Positions 1 through 8,741 of a DNA stretch of 64,000 nt are shown piece after piece (position 1 is the stretch's first letter; each line of letters starts with the position of its first letter). Below the pieces are notes generated by a model that worked only from the letters and a program-made list of their open reading frames with translations, was not told the origin of the DNA and searched no databases. The stretch is from Shewanella sp. HN-41 (GTDB lineage: Bacteria > Pseudomonadota > Gammaproteobacteria > Enterobacterales > Shewanellaceae), in contig NZ_AFOZ01000025.1 in the NCBI RefSeq assembly GCF_000217915.1, positions 62,001-126,000 on the forward strand, given 5' to 3'. A program made the translations under genes and the position numbers.

Positions 1-894
1 CTCAATTTACCAAAAGAAACCGAGCGTTATGTCCCTCAATTGCTCGCACTTGCCGAAGTCATCAAACATGCGGATGAATATGGCATCAGTTTAGCCCCAA
101 TTGAGAACAGTCCTTCTATTGAAGTTGTGGATATCGATAGCCAGATTGATCTTGCGATGGCAGCTGGGCTCGCCAATATGACAACCCTGGAGCTGCAAAA
201 ACTCAATCCAGGTTATAACCGTTGGGCAACCTCGCCATTGGGACCGCATACTTTAGTGCTACCAATTGATAAATCTGAAGAATTCAAAAAAGCCCTCGCA
301 GAAACAGAGAGCGAAGCGCGGGTCAGTTGGTTGAGATATACCATTAAGTCTGGCGATAGCATTGGGGTTATCGCAAAAAATCATCATACGACCATTGCAG
401 CAATTCGTGCGGCTAATGGTATGAAAAACAATACTATTGTTGCAGGTAGACATTTGATCATCCCGGTATCTGCGGATGATAAACAGCTGTATGCCATATC
501 AACGAGCCAAAAACTCCCGAAGAAAACGCGAGCTGTGGCAACGGGTCCTCAGATGACCTACAAAGTGCAATCTGGAGATACCCTATGGGAAATTGCACGC
601 CATCATAAGGTGAGTATAAAACAGCTAACAGCATGGAATCATTTGAATAAAAACAGCAAACTGCATGCTGGACAACAGCTCACCATAATAGCGCCACAGG
701 CTACAGTGTCGGCTGAACAAATTCGAACAGTGAGTTATAAGGTGAAATCCGGTGATTCATTAGCGCGGATCGCCAGCAAGTTTAACGTCACGGTAGCCGA
801 GTTATTAGAATGGAACAGCTTAACGCCATCGCAATACATCCAACCCGGTCAAGTGTTAAAACTGGTGGTTGATGAGAGCAAGTTAAACGCCTAA
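1..894 (+). CDS. mltD: Membrane-bound lytic murein transglycosylase D, C-terminal part (5' end outside window)
   Basis: The reading frame is open from base 1, so the N-terminal lipoprotein signal and most of the SLT catalytic domain lie outside the window. What remains is about 297 residues. It contains a degenerate LysM-like stretch (around NPGYNRW) and then three clear LysM repeats near window residues 110-155, 185-230 and 245-290, each with the YxVxSGDsLxxIA pattern. LysM repeats bind peptidoglycan glycan strands and position the enzyme for cleavage with 1,6-anhydroMurNAc formation. E. coli MltD has two LysM repeats, so this version is longer. A hairpin terminator follows the stop codon. 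Confidence 0.9.
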   Translation, partial: LNLPKETERYVPQLLALAEVIKHADEYGISLAPIENSPSIEVVDIDSQIDLAMAAGLANMTTLELQKLNPGYNRWATSPLGPHTLVLPIDKSEEFKKALAETESEARVSWLRYTIKSGDSIGVIAKNHHTTIAAIRAANGMKNNTIVAGRHLIIPVSADDKQLYAISTSQKLPKKTRAVATGPQMTYKVQSGDTLWEIARHHKVSIKQLTAWNHLNKNSKLHAGQQLTIIAPQATVSAEQIRTVSYKVKSGDSLARIASKFNVTVAELLEWNSLTPSQYIQPGQVLKLVVDESKLNA

Positions 895-924
895 TTGATT
901 GACGGTTAAGCTCGACAGAGAAGC

Positions 925-960
925 AAAGGCAGCGAACCTCAGGACGCTGCCTTTGTTGTT
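925..960 (+). terminator. Rho-independent terminator after mltD
   Basis: A 10-bp perfect stem (AAAGGCAGCG, 925-934, pairing with 945-954) with a 10-nt loop is followed by TTTGTTGTT. It lies 30 bases after the mltD stop, between convergent mltD and asmA. Confidence 0.75.
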
Positions 961-1013
961 AGTGCTATGCACGAAAGCGCTCGACTAGTGGGAACGGCTT
1001 TTAGGGCGTGCCA

Positions 1014-2837
1014 TTAAAAGCCACCTAACTTTTTCAGCAGCGAATCCTTTAACTTTTCCTTGGCCTTATCTGTTTCTTCCTTCAACTGATTGTTGAGTAA
1101 TGCTTGAGTATCCAAGGCATATTCTGGCTTCTGGAAAGTCCCAGTAATGGCTAATGGGATATCGATCCCCACCAAGGCATCTTTCTCACTTCCCCCCTGA
1201 CCTTTAAGTGAATTAACCAAACTGGTCGTCAATTTATAATCTAGGGTTTCCGTCAAGATGTTCGCATTGCCCTTGCCCGCTAACCGTAGTAAGGGTGAGG
1301 ACATAGCAAGATCGGGATTGGTAGCTATACCATCTTCAACGGAAAAATTACCCGTCAGACTCGAAAAATCGGTTTTACGTTCCTCTTTCGTTTCTGCCGA
1401 TAAATCTCCCTTTAACTTAGCCTGAGCACTGCGGATCATCTGCGGAATATTGACACCATAGAGGGCGCCATCGGTTATATCAAAGCGACCATTAGCGAGC
1501 AGATTTTTCTTTAACTGCTCAGGGATCAAGCTCTTACCTTTTCCTTTGATATTAATATTGGCCGTTCCAGCTAATAAATCCACCTCGGCAAGATCTTGCA
1601 GTAACGGCCGAACTTGTACACCCGTCACTTGCTTATCAAATTGATAACTCGCCACTCCCTGACGGGCATCCACTTGCGCGTTGACCAGCAATTTGCCTTG
1701 GTACAAATCGGCGGTCAGTTGTTTAAGGTCAACGACTCCACCTTTGATCCCTAAGTCCAGCAGCCAGTTTTGTGTGGAAAGATTGGCGACCTTAATGGAT
1801 TTCACCGCCAACTTAAGCTTCATATCGAGGGACTTAAGCGCACTCAAATCAGGTTCTGAGGCTTTCGCGGTGGTTGTCTGAGCCGTTTTTGCAGTTCCTT
1901 CAGAGGTTTCCGTTGTTGGCATCAGAGCATCAAGATCGATATCACCCACTTGGAAATCAGCATCAATCTGCGGTACTTTCGCGCCGTAATTCAGTGCTAA
2001 TTGGCCCGAAGCACTCATATCCGCGGCACTCAGCTTCACAATATCCGCAGACAGTTGCTTTTTATCTAAGGCTATTTGGGTATTTAGGCTAATTGTGGTG
2101 ATCACTTTTTTGTTGGGGATACTGTCACCTTCAATCACAGTGTCAATGTTGAATTTATCAATGACTAACTGATTGAAATCTCGGCTCAGTTTAACTTCAC
2201 CCTCCCCTTTACTGCTCACTTTCATCTCGGCTAAGGAAGCCGTAAATTCGTAGGCTATTGGGGCAAATTTATCGAGGGAAAATGCGCCTAAAGTAAAGCT
2301 ATCTAGCGTGAATGTTTGAGTTAGTCCCTTAGCCTCATCGATCATATTGATTTGAGTGTTGGTGATAGAAACACCGCCCACCTCGATACTGGCAGGCTGA
2401 GTTTTAGAGGCCGTTTCAGTGGAGGGGCTGGATTTACCATCAGAATCTCCCGTTAACCCATCTAAACTTGAACTGCCATTCTTACGGGTAACTAAATTGA
2501 TTTTAGCGCCGTCTAAGCTCACTTGAGCAATTTCAATCTCTTTACTAAGGAGTGGCATCAAGGCCACTTCCGCAATGGCTTTATTCACTTCAACCATTGA
2601 CTTAGGTGTAAATCCCTCAGGATTTGAGAGAGAAATCCCTCCTAAATTAATGCCAATAGTCGGAAAAAATGTCCATGAGAGATCATCACTAATCACTAAC
2701 TCTCGACCCGTTTGTTTTTTCACTGCGTTGACTATCTCAGGTTTAAAGTCATTCGGATCAAAAAATACCGTGAGATATAAGGTAACGACTAATACTAAGG
2801 CCACCAAAATAGCCAAAAACCATTTAATCAATTTCAT
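1014..2837 (-). CDS. asmA: AsmA family protein
   Basis: The product is 607 aa with an N-terminal membrane anchor (residues 1-25, hydrophobic after MKLIKW) followed by the typical AsmA N-terminal FDPNDFKPEI region. The C-terminal third has the AsmA_2-type repeat pattern (TDGALYGVNIPQ, followed by the SLTGNFSVEDG segment). AsmA-like proteins are inner-membrane-anchored periplasmic proteins related to the bridge-like lipid-transfer families and influence outer-membrane assembly and lipid homeostasis. A low-complexity Ser/Thr-rich insert (around residues 125-150) and another near 310-330 separate the modules. It lies 43 bases downstream of the RraA-like gene on the same strand, so the two probably share a transcript. 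Confidence 0.88.
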   Translation of the reverse strand: MKLIKWFLAILVALVLVVTLYLTVFFDPNDFKPEIVNAVKKQTGRELVISDDLSWTFFPTIGINLGGISLSNPEGFTPKSMVEVNKAIAEVALMPLLSKEIEIAQVSLDGAKINLVTRKNGSSSLDGLTGDSDGKSSPSTETASKTQPASIEVGGVSITNTQINMIDEAKGLTQTFTLDSFTLGAFSLDKFAPIAYEFTASLAEMKVSSKGEGEVKLSRDFNQLVIDKFNIDTVIEGDSIPNKKVITTISLNTQIALDKKQLSADIVKLSAADMSASGQLALNYGAKVPQIDADFQVGDIDLDALMPTTETSEGTAKTAQTTTAKASEPDLSALKSLDMKLKLAVKSIKVANLSTQNWLLDLGIKGGVVDLKQLTADLYQGKLLVNAQVDARQGVASYQFDKQVTGVQVRPLLQDLAEVDLLAGTANINIKGKGKSLIPEQLKKNLLANGRFDITDGALYGVNIPQMIRSAQAKLKGDLSAETKEERKTDFSSLTGNFSVEDGIATNPDLAMSSPLLRLAGKGNANILTETLDYKLTTSLVNSLKGQGGSEKDALVGIDIPLAITGTFQKPEYALDTQALLNNQLKEETDKAKEKLKDSLLKKLGGF

Positions 2838-2880
2838 ATAAACATCCTTATCAATAACATCTTACATTGATGTAGCAGCC

Positions 2881-3375
2881 TTAATTTAAAAAGGCAAAGT
2901 TCAACGACTCCTCGCTGATGGCGATCCCATTTTCATCCGCATAAATCATCATCCCAGGCTTAACGATCACGCCCCCTATTTCTATAGGCACATTCACTTG
3001 ACCTTGGTTCAATTTATCTGTCTTGATCGGCATAGCACCTAATGCATAGACTCCAAGGTTAAAGGTCGCCAATCTCGCCGCATCGCGGATATAGCCATTG
3101 ATCACCACTCCCTGCCAGCCATGATCTAACGCACTTTGAGCAATAAGATCACCGAGTAGCGCTCGACGAGCAGAACCGCCACCATCGACAACCAACACTT
3201 TGCCCTGTCCATCCTGTGCGAGCACCTCTTTTACTTTGGAGTTGTCTTCAAAACACTTCACCGTCACAATTTCGCCCCAAAAAAGCCGTTTCCCACCAAA
3301 TGCAGTAAAAGCCAGCGGTAATAGCGTGAGCTTCGTGGGGTAGTGATCGAATAAATCAGGTAATAGATCAAGCAT
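2881..3375 (-). CDS. RraA family protein (RNase E activity regulator / HMG-aldolase fold)
   Basis: The product is 164 aa, close to the 161 aa of E. coli RraA, and starts MLDLLPDLFDHYP as the family does. The conserved core VVDGGGSARRALLGD and the GVVINGYIRD motif are intact. The Asp and Arg of GxIRD are the metal/substrate-site residues in the aldolase relatives. RraA binds RNase E and dampens mRNA decay; related proteins are 4-hydroxy-4-methyl-2-oxoglutarate or oxaloacetate decarboxylases/aldolases. The sequence does not distinguish the two roles. It is the first gene of a two-gene unit with asmA. Confidence 0.85.
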   Translation of the reverse strand: MLDLLPDLFDHYPTKLTLLPLAFTAFGGKRLFWGEIVTVKCFEDNSKVKEVLAQDGQGKVLVVDGGGSARRALLGDLIAQSALDHGWQGVVINGYIRDAARLATFNLGVYALGAMPIKTDKLNQGQVNVPIEIGGVIVKPGMMIYADENGIAISEESLNFAFLN

Positions 3376-3481
3376 TTGAATCTCCGCGCAGATTAAAAGT
3401 TTAGACTACCTATTATTGTAGACCTCGACAAGACCAAAGCAAAAACGGTACAGTTTTTATTTAATTTTGACTTCTAATTGC

Positions 3482-3510
3482 TTGGTGAAAATTAGCATTC
3501 ACATTATAAT
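3482..3510 (+). promoter_or_regulatory. Predicted sigma-70 promoter for the gene at 3610
   Basis: TTGGTG (3482-3487), a 17-bp spacer and a perfect TATAAT (3505-3510) lie in an AT-rich intergenic stretch. They predict a roughly 90-nt leader ahead of the small coiled-coil gene. Confidence 0.55.
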
Positions 3511-3609
3511 CTGTGATAGTTAACGTCCTGTGACAACCTCTTAGGTTTTTTACCTAAGTGATTTCATTATTTAGTTCCTCTATTTTCTTTGTTATAAAGC
3601 GAAAACCAA

Positions 3610-3930
3610 ATGACTACTGATCTTGATTTACAGAGCGCAATCGCGGCTCTTGATGAATATGGATATGATAAAAAAGTCTCAGCGGATCTTGAGCAAGCAC
3701 GTAACAAACAACAGATGGGAAAATATATCAAATCCCTCGACTATAGTTTACGTCGACTATTGATATTGCAAGAAACAGTTAACGAATTAGTCGAAGAAAA
3801 GAAACATCAACTTGCATTGCAGGAACATGTTCAAACCTACAAAACAAAGATTATCAATTTGTCTCGGGAATTTAACATTTCCTATGAGGATGTCTTAGCC
3901 ATAATGGCAGAGTTAGCTAATAAAAAATAA
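3610..3930 (+). CDS. Small coiled-coil protein of unknown function, H-NS oligomerisation-like
   Basis: I do not recognise this 106-aa protein with certainty. It is strongly helical and charged. Residues 20-90 look like a coiled coil rich in Leu, Lys, Glu and Gln, and the protein ends in INLSREFNISYEDVLAIMAEL. The pattern of a long helix followed by (G/N)ISxEDLL is what links the oligomerisation half to the DNA-binding half in H-NS/MvaT-like proteins, but here the chain stops and no DNA-binding domain follows. A truncated H-NS-like modulator is therefore an inference from pattern only. It has its own good promoter and stands alone between divergent and convergent neighbours, with only a weak Shine-Dalgarno sequence upstream of the ATG. 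Confidence 0.7.
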   Translation: MTTDLDLQSAIAALDEYGYDKKVSADLEQARNKQQMGKYIKSLDYSLRRLLILQETVNELVEEKKHQLALQEHVQTYKTKIINLSREFNISYEDVLAIMAELANKK

Positions 3931-4030
3931 TCTCATCTTTAAGTGTTTTTGCGCTGTTCATATACACGCAGATTTACCCTGTAACATCGGGGTGATTAAC
4001 CTCACTTAGTCAATGATATCTTGGTAATGT

Positions 4031-4065
4031 AAAAGAAAAGAGGCTAGATAAAAATATCGAGCCTC
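4031..4065 (-). terminator. Terminator of the DUF885 gene
   Basis: Read on the minus strand, GAGGCT...AGCCTC (4065-4060 with 4045-4040) plus an inner GATA/TATC pairing forms a stem, and TTTTCTTTT follows (4039-4031). It lies just downstream of the stop at 4080. Confidence 0.75.
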
Positions 4066-4079
4066 CTAAGCCTAAAGTG

Positions 4080-5852
4080 TTATTTATCTTGCATCAGCTG
4101 ACGAATATATTTCACTGGCGCACTGCCATAGCTTAAGAATTTTTCGTGGAAGGTTTTAAGATCAAAACCCTTATCCTCGGCCTTTTTGTATTCTTCACGG
4201 AAATCATAGATCTCACGATAACCAGAATAATAACTGGTTAACTGAACTTGGCTTAGTGTTGCGCGGCGCCACTTGCCTTCAGCTTCAGCTTGCTGCTGAA
4301 ATGCTTCATCCATCATCAAGGCTATCGCCTCTTTTTCAGTCATTCCTTTTACATGGATGCTGTAATCTAAAATCGTATTGCAGATAACTCTCAAGTTCCA
4401 CTTGTAATACATCAACCACATTTCAGGTTCAAAATTACCGTAGCCTTCCTCAAGCATCATGCGTTCGGTATATACTGCCCAGCCTTCAACCATAGCACCA
4501 TTACCAAATAAACTCTTCACTAGGCTTGGCGACTCATTAGAATAAACCAGTTGAGTATAATGCCCAGGAATAGCCTCATGGATATTGAGGATCTGCAAAA
4601 TCCAATGGTTATATTCACGCAAATAACTTTCAGCGGACTCTTCGCTCATATCATCGAGTGGTGTCACATTGTAATAGGTATTACCTAATTTTTCATATGG
4701 ACCAGGGGCACTGATAGATGCCCCCGCAAAGCCCCGCATATATTCAGGGGTTTCACGCACCACTAAAGGTTTTTTAGGATCGAGGGTCACTAAGTTTTTC
4801 TGATTAACAAATTCGATTAGCTGTGGAATTTGTTTACGGACCTCATTCACAAAATCATCACGTTTAACATGTTGAGATGACAATTTATCAATTAACTGGC
4901 GAATGGCGATTTTATTATCAACCGGTTTTGGCGTAGTGAAATATTTGGACCAAAGTTTATCGGTGATCTTGGCCATTTCACCTTGAACTCTTTCTTTATC
5001 GGCCACGGCCTTTTCGTAGAGTTGTTTTGCTGTCATCCCCGCTTGAATGTCGAAGGCAAACTTCTGTTCGTATAATGCTTCCCCAATCCTAAAGCTGCGA
5101 GCGCCGTCTTTTTTAAGCTGCACCACGAGGTTATTAAGCCATGAAATATGCTCGTTGATTGCCACTGTTGCCGCATCGAAACGTGTCTTAAATAGGGCTT
5201 TTTCGCTGTCACTTAGACCAGAATCGGCAACTTGCTTTAATAAATCATCGGAGAAAACAGAGAATGCACCTTGGTTCTGCATGACGGCAAGTTCTGTATG
5301 TTCGAGTGTGGGCTGATTGATGTTAGCCTGCGCCGCGGCGTAATAAGCTGGAATATTTTCCATACGCGCCAGCACCGAACGTAATCTATCATCTAGCGGA
5401 GCAAAGTTTTCGTTAATAATCTGGGCAAAACCACCCGCAACATTATAGTTAGAGGGATCCCACTGCCAGGATTTAAAAGTCGTGATGTCCCATGCCATAC
5501 TACCCAATAAGTTATTGATTAAGTGGTAATCAATCAACTCATTAGCCGTTAGGGATTGTTGATCAAACTTGGCAAGAGCGGCCTGTTGGACGTTAACAAA
5601 AGCCAAGGTTTTAGCACGGCTGGCCTCATTCGGTATATCAAGGTAGCCATCATTGACATGCTTACCACTGTATAGTGCCCAAGTGGGTGATAACTCCCAT
5701 AGGGAATCAATAAATGTATTGCTAAATTGTGCAAAGGATGTGGCTTGAACTTCTGCGACAGCCGAGGGTGCGCTTGTATTTGTCTGTGATTGGCAGCCAG
5801 CAACACTGGCGATCGACAGCAATATTGCAAGGGAGAGCGTAGTTTTTTTCAT
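4080..5852 (-). CDS. DUF885 family lipoprotein, predicted zinc peptidase
   Basis: The product is 590 aa. MKKTTLSLAILLSIASVAGC is a type II signal peptide with a lipobox Cys at residue 20, so the mature protein should be membrane-anchored and face the periplasm. The DUF885 metal signature HEAIPGH begins at about residue 425, and the third ligand region EGWAVY lies near residue 456, as in gluzincin-type peptidases. The C-terminal helical block (RATLSQVQLTSYYSGYREI) is typical of the family, and the length is normal for it. Substrates of DUF885 proteins are mostly unknown. The gene is monocistronic with its own terminator. Confidence 0.85.
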   Translation of the reverse strand: MKKTTLSLAILLSIASVAGCQSQTNTSAPSAVAEVQATSFAQFSNTFIDSLWELSPTWALYSGKHVNDGYLDIPNEASRAKTLAFVNVQQAALAKFDQQSLTANELIDYHLINNLLGSMAWDITTFKSWQWDPSNYNVAGGFAQIINENFAPLDDRLRSVLARMENIPAYYAAAQANINQPTLEHTELAVMQNQGAFSVFSDDLLKQVADSGLSDSEKALFKTRFDAATVAINEHISWLNNLVVQLKKDGARSFRIGEALYEQKFAFDIQAGMTAKQLYEKAVADKERVQGEMAKITDKLWSKYFTTPKPVDNKIAIRQLIDKLSSQHVKRDDFVNEVRKQIPQLIEFVNQKNLVTLDPKKPLVVRETPEYMRGFAGASISAPGPYEKLGNTYYNVTPLDDMSEESAESYLREYNHWILQILNIHEAIPGHYTQLVYSNESPSLVKSLFGNGAMVEGWAVYTERMMLEEGYGNFEPEMWLMYYKWNLRVICNTILDYSIHVKGMTEKEAIALMMDEAFQQQAEAEGKWRRATLSQVQLTSYYSGYREIYDFREEYKKAEDKGFDLKTFHEKFLSYGSAPVKYIRQLMQDK

Positions 5853-6175
5853 TATATTTCGTCCTTTGTATCATGATGTTCGAGCTCAAGATTTAAATCA
5901 GATCACTTAACACTTTAAATCAGCTCACCTAAACAATGCCAAGCGCTGTAACACACAAGTGTGGCAATTAAAAATGCACTAAGTTAATCATATTGCTTCA
6001 ATAATTGCAGCTATGTGGCCACAGAATACATGCTCAGTTACAAATTTGTACTTCAAGCATAGCGCCCCCCCGAAGAAGTCAATAACCGTCACCTATCTAA
6101 GAAAGTAAAAACAATAAAGCGGGATGAACAAAGATCATTTCTGGTAAATCCTGCAATATTCGCCTTTTATTTTCC

Positions 6176-6190
6176 ACTGCCTGCTATAAT
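6176..6190 (+). promoter_or_regulatory. Predicted extended -10 promoter of rhlE in the 5853-6257 intergenic region
   Basis: TGCTATAAT (6182-6190) is a consensus extended -10 element (TGnTATAAT) with no convincing -35. It lies about 60 bases before the rhlE start. The rest of this 405-base divergent region holds the upstream region of the DUF885 gene and nothing else I can identify. Confidence 0.5.
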
Positions 6191-6257
6191 ACCGAGCTGC
6201 TTCGCTGTTAAGCCAAACTTAACAGTTTGCCTATGAATTATTTATTTGAGACACCCA

Positions 6258-7661
6258 ATGCCATTTTCCACACTTGGATTAAGCGAACCGATTGTAAAAG
6301 CCATTACTGAACTCGGTTATTCGACTCCAACTCCCATTCAAGCTAAGGCGATCCCCGTTATCCTCAGTGGTAAAAATGTGCTCGGTGCAGCACAAACGGG
6401 CACAGGTAAAACCGCCAGTTTTGTGTTACCGCTACTGCAAATGTTTGCCGATAGCCCCAAAATTCGACCTAAGCGAGTACGCGCCATTATCCTCACCCCT
6501 ACCCGAGAGCTTGCGGTTCAGGTTGAGGAAAACATCCGCCAATATGCAAAATATCTGCCGCTGACCTCCATGGCCATGTACGGTGGCGTCGATGCTGCGC
6601 CGCAAAAAAAACGCCTAATTGAAGGCGTAGATATCCTAGTGGCGACTCCTGGTCGATTACTCGATATGTATACCCAAAGAGCCATACATTTCGATGAGTT
6701 ATCTGTGTTGGTATTAGATGAAGCCGACCGAATGCTCGATATGGGATTTATTGAAGATATCAATAAAATCATCGAAAAATTACCGCCACAAAGGCAAAAC
6801 TTGCTCTTTTCGGCCACCCTATCAAAGCAAGTGCGCGTATTAGCTAAAACTGCCGTTGAAAATCCCATAGAGATTGAAATTGCACGAAACGCAGCCACAG
6901 CACCACAAATTGATCAGTGGCTCACCACAGTCGATAAAGATAAAAAGTCTGCGTTACTCAGCCATCTAATTAAAGAGCAAGCATGGGATCAAGCGTTAAT
7001 TTTTATCCAGACCAAACAAGGTGCAGCCAAATTAGTCAGTCAGCTTGAAAAACGGCAGATTACAGCCGAAGCCTTCCACAGTGGCCGCAGTCAAGCGGTT
7101 CGTGAGCAGCTTTTAGCCGATTTTAAGTCCGGTAAACTGGCGTTTTTAGTGGCAACGGGAGTCGCATCCCGCGGTATAGATATCGATGCCCTCACCCGAG
7201 TAGTTAACTATGATCTGCCCGATGAAGCCGATGATTATATTCATCGTATTGGGCGTACTGGCCGCGCAGGTGAGCAAGGTGAAGCCCTGTCCTTTGTCTC
7301 AAAGGATGACTTTAAAAATCTGTGTGCGATTGAACGCCGCTTAGGCCATATCATAGTGCGTAAAGAAATCGAAGGATTTGCCCCTAAAAAAGAAGTGCCC
7401 ATATCCATTCTCGATTTTGTGCCTAAACATAAGCCTGAAAAAACGTTTCGCCCAACAGCATCGACTACGGGTACTTATCGCAGTGGAAAGGAAGGCACTT
7501 TCGAGACCGCTAAGGCGAAAAAGCATCGCAGTGCAAAGTCGCAGCTAAAGCAAACGCCGAACGCAACTTTACGTCCAACACGAGCCGCTCCGGAAAGTCC
7601 AAAGCGACAAGATGGTGGCGTCCCCTTTAATCCCTGGACCAGTGGACCTAAAACCAAATAA
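6258..7661 (+). CDS. rhlE: DEAD-box ATP-dependent RNA helicase RhlE-type
   Basis: The product is 467 aa from the ATG at 6258; an in-frame TTG four codons upstream is less likely because the family begins MPFSTLGLS. All helicase motifs are present: the Q motif (GYSTPTPIQ), Walker A AQTGTGKT, PTRELA, VLDEADRMLD, SAT, and the C-terminal HRIGRTGRAG. The last 90 residues form a basic, Lys/Arg/Pro-rich unstructured tail typical of RhlE. These enzymes unwind short RNA duplexes in ribosome assembly and RNA turnover, often in the cold. The gene is followed 24 bases later by ppiB, so the two may be co-transcribed. Confidence 0.92.
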   Translation: MPFSTLGLSEPIVKAITELGYSTPTPIQAKAIPVILSGKNVLGAAQTGTGKTASFVLPLLQMFADSPKIRPKRVRAIILTPTRELAVQVEENIRQYAKYLPLTSMAMYGGVDAAPQKKRLIEGVDILVATPGRLLDMYTQRAIHFDELSVLVLDEADRMLDMGFIEDINKIIEKLPPQRQNLLFSATLSKQVRVLAKTAVENPIEIEIARNAATAPQIDQWLTTVDKDKKSALLSHLIKEQAWDQALIFIQTKQGAAKLVSQLEKRQITAEAFHSGRSQAVREQLLADFKSGKLAFLVATGVASRGIDIDALTRVVNYDLPDEADDYIHRIGRTGRAGEQGEALSFVSKDDFKNLCAIERRLGHIIVRKEIEGFAPKKEVPISILDFVPKHKPEKTFRPTASTTGTYRSGKEGTFETAKAKKHRSAKSQLKQTPNATLRPTRAAPESPKRQDGGVPFNPWTSGPKTK

Positions 7662-7685
7662 TTCAATCGAATAGAAGCTAATACT

Positions 7686-8180
7686 ATGATTATTTTCACG
7701 ACTAATATCGGCGAGATCGGCATTGAACTCGATTTTGAGCATGCACCTGTCACCTCAAAAAACTTTATCCGCTACTGCGAAGAAGGGTTTTATGAACACA
7801 CCATTTTCCATCGAGTGATCAAAGGCTTTATGATCCAAGGCGGTGGTTTTACCGCCAAGATGAAAGAAAAACCGACCCACGACCCCATAGTCAACGAAGC
7901 CAATAAAGGGCTTTCAAACACCCTTGGCACTATTGCGATGGCCCGTACCGATGCACCACACTCTGCCACGGCGCAGTTTTTTATCAATACCGCGAATAAT
8001 GATTTCCTAGATCATACCGCAACCACAAATAATGGTTGGGGTTATGCCGTATTTGGTAAAGTGGTCGCAGGACTTGAGGTGGTGCAGCAAATTGAAAAGG
8101 TCAAAACCACTAAGGTAGCAGGCCATGAAGATGTGCCACGCGAACCTATTATTATCGAGAAAGTGACTATTACAGGTTAA
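7686..8180 (+). CDS. ppiB: Peptidyl-prolyl cis-trans isomerase B (cytoplasmic cyclophilin)
   Basis: The product is 164 aa, the size of E. coli PpiB, with no signal peptide, which points to a cytoplasmic enzyme. Cyclophilin core motifs are intact: [13 protein letters not shown], the [17 protein letters not shown] active-site segment, and [11 protein letters not shown]. It catalyses cis-trans isomerisation of prolyl bonds. It lies 24 bases after rhlE, and a strong hairpin terminator follows. Confidence 0.95.
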   Translation: MIIFTTNIGEIGIELDFEHAPVTSKNFIRYCEEGFYEHTIFHRVIKGFMIQGGGFTAKMKEKPTHDPIVNEANKGLSNTLGTIAMARTDAPHSATAQFFINTANNDFLDHTATTNNGWGYAVFGKVVAGLEVVQQIEKVKTTKVAGHEDVPREPIIIEKVTITG

Positions 8181-8200
8181 TTTCACGGAATATGGCGAGA

Positions 8201-8240
8201 AACAACTAAGGGAGCTTATGGCTCCCTTAGTTGTTTTTAA
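8201..8240. terminator. Strong terminator between convergent ppiB and ycgN
   Basis: A perfect 15-bp stem (8201-8215 with 8221-8235) closes a 5-nt loop. The plus strand runs into TTGTTTTTAA, so it terminates ppiB. The complementary side has a weaker T-rich tail and could also stop ycgN transcription. Confidence 0.85.
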
Positions 8241-8244
8241 TTGG

Positions 8245-8685
8245 TCAATCAATATCCTTGAGCGGCCATAACACTATATGATCTTCGATATCTTTTACCC
8301 TGCGCTCATCAATTACTTTACCTTGAATTGACATGCCCGCAAGGTGCATCGCCTCTTTAGATCCTGTAATTAAGGGATGCCAACTGGGCAATTCGCGCCC
8401 TGCGGCAAGCCGGCGATAGGCGCAGCTATCGGGCAGCCACGTCAGTTGATGGATATTATCTAAGGTGATCACTGTGCATTGGGGGACATAGTTAAAACGG
8501 TCACTGTAATGTTGGCAACTGGCGGTCTGATGATCAAGCAACAAACAGGCCGCATTGGTGTAATACAAGTCTTCGGTTTCATCGTCGATCAATTTATTTA
8601 AACAACATTTACCACAACCATCGCAGAGGGATTCCCACTCTGTTGCTGTCATCTGCGCTAATGTCTTGCTCTGCCAAAATGCCAT
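8245..8685 (-). CDS. ycgN: YcgN / UPF0260 cysteine-cluster protein
   Basis: The product is 146 aa and closely follows the E. coli YcgN pattern: FWQ(S/Q)KTLA at the start, CDGCGKCC, then CxxL...TxxCx[14 protein letters not shown] and WHPLITGS. The Cys arrangement is that of the YkgJ-type cluster family, thought to bind zinc or an Fe-S centre. The biochemical role is not established. It sits next to an MltB-like gene and ycgL, and the ycgN-ycgL-minCDE neighbourhood is conserved in gammaproteobacteria. Confidence 0.92.
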   Translation of the reverse strand: MAFWQSKTLAQMTATEWESLCDGCGKCCLNKLIDDETEDLYYTNAACLLLDHQTASCQHYSDRFNYVPQCTVITLDNIHQLTWLPDSCAYRRLAAGRELPSWHPLITGSKEAMHLAGMSIQGKVIDERRVKDIEDHIVLWPLKDID

Positions 8686-8704
8686 GTTCGAGACTATCTT
8701 CCAA

Positions 8705-8728
8705 TAAAAAACCCGCCTAATGCGGGCT
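8705..8728 (-). terminator. Terminator of the MltB-like gene
   Basis: On the minus strand, GCCCGC-ATTAG-GCGGGT forms a short GC-rich hairpin followed by TTTTT. It lies between the MltB-like stop and the ycgN start. Confidence 0.75.
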
Positions 8729-8741
8729 ATTTTACACTAAT

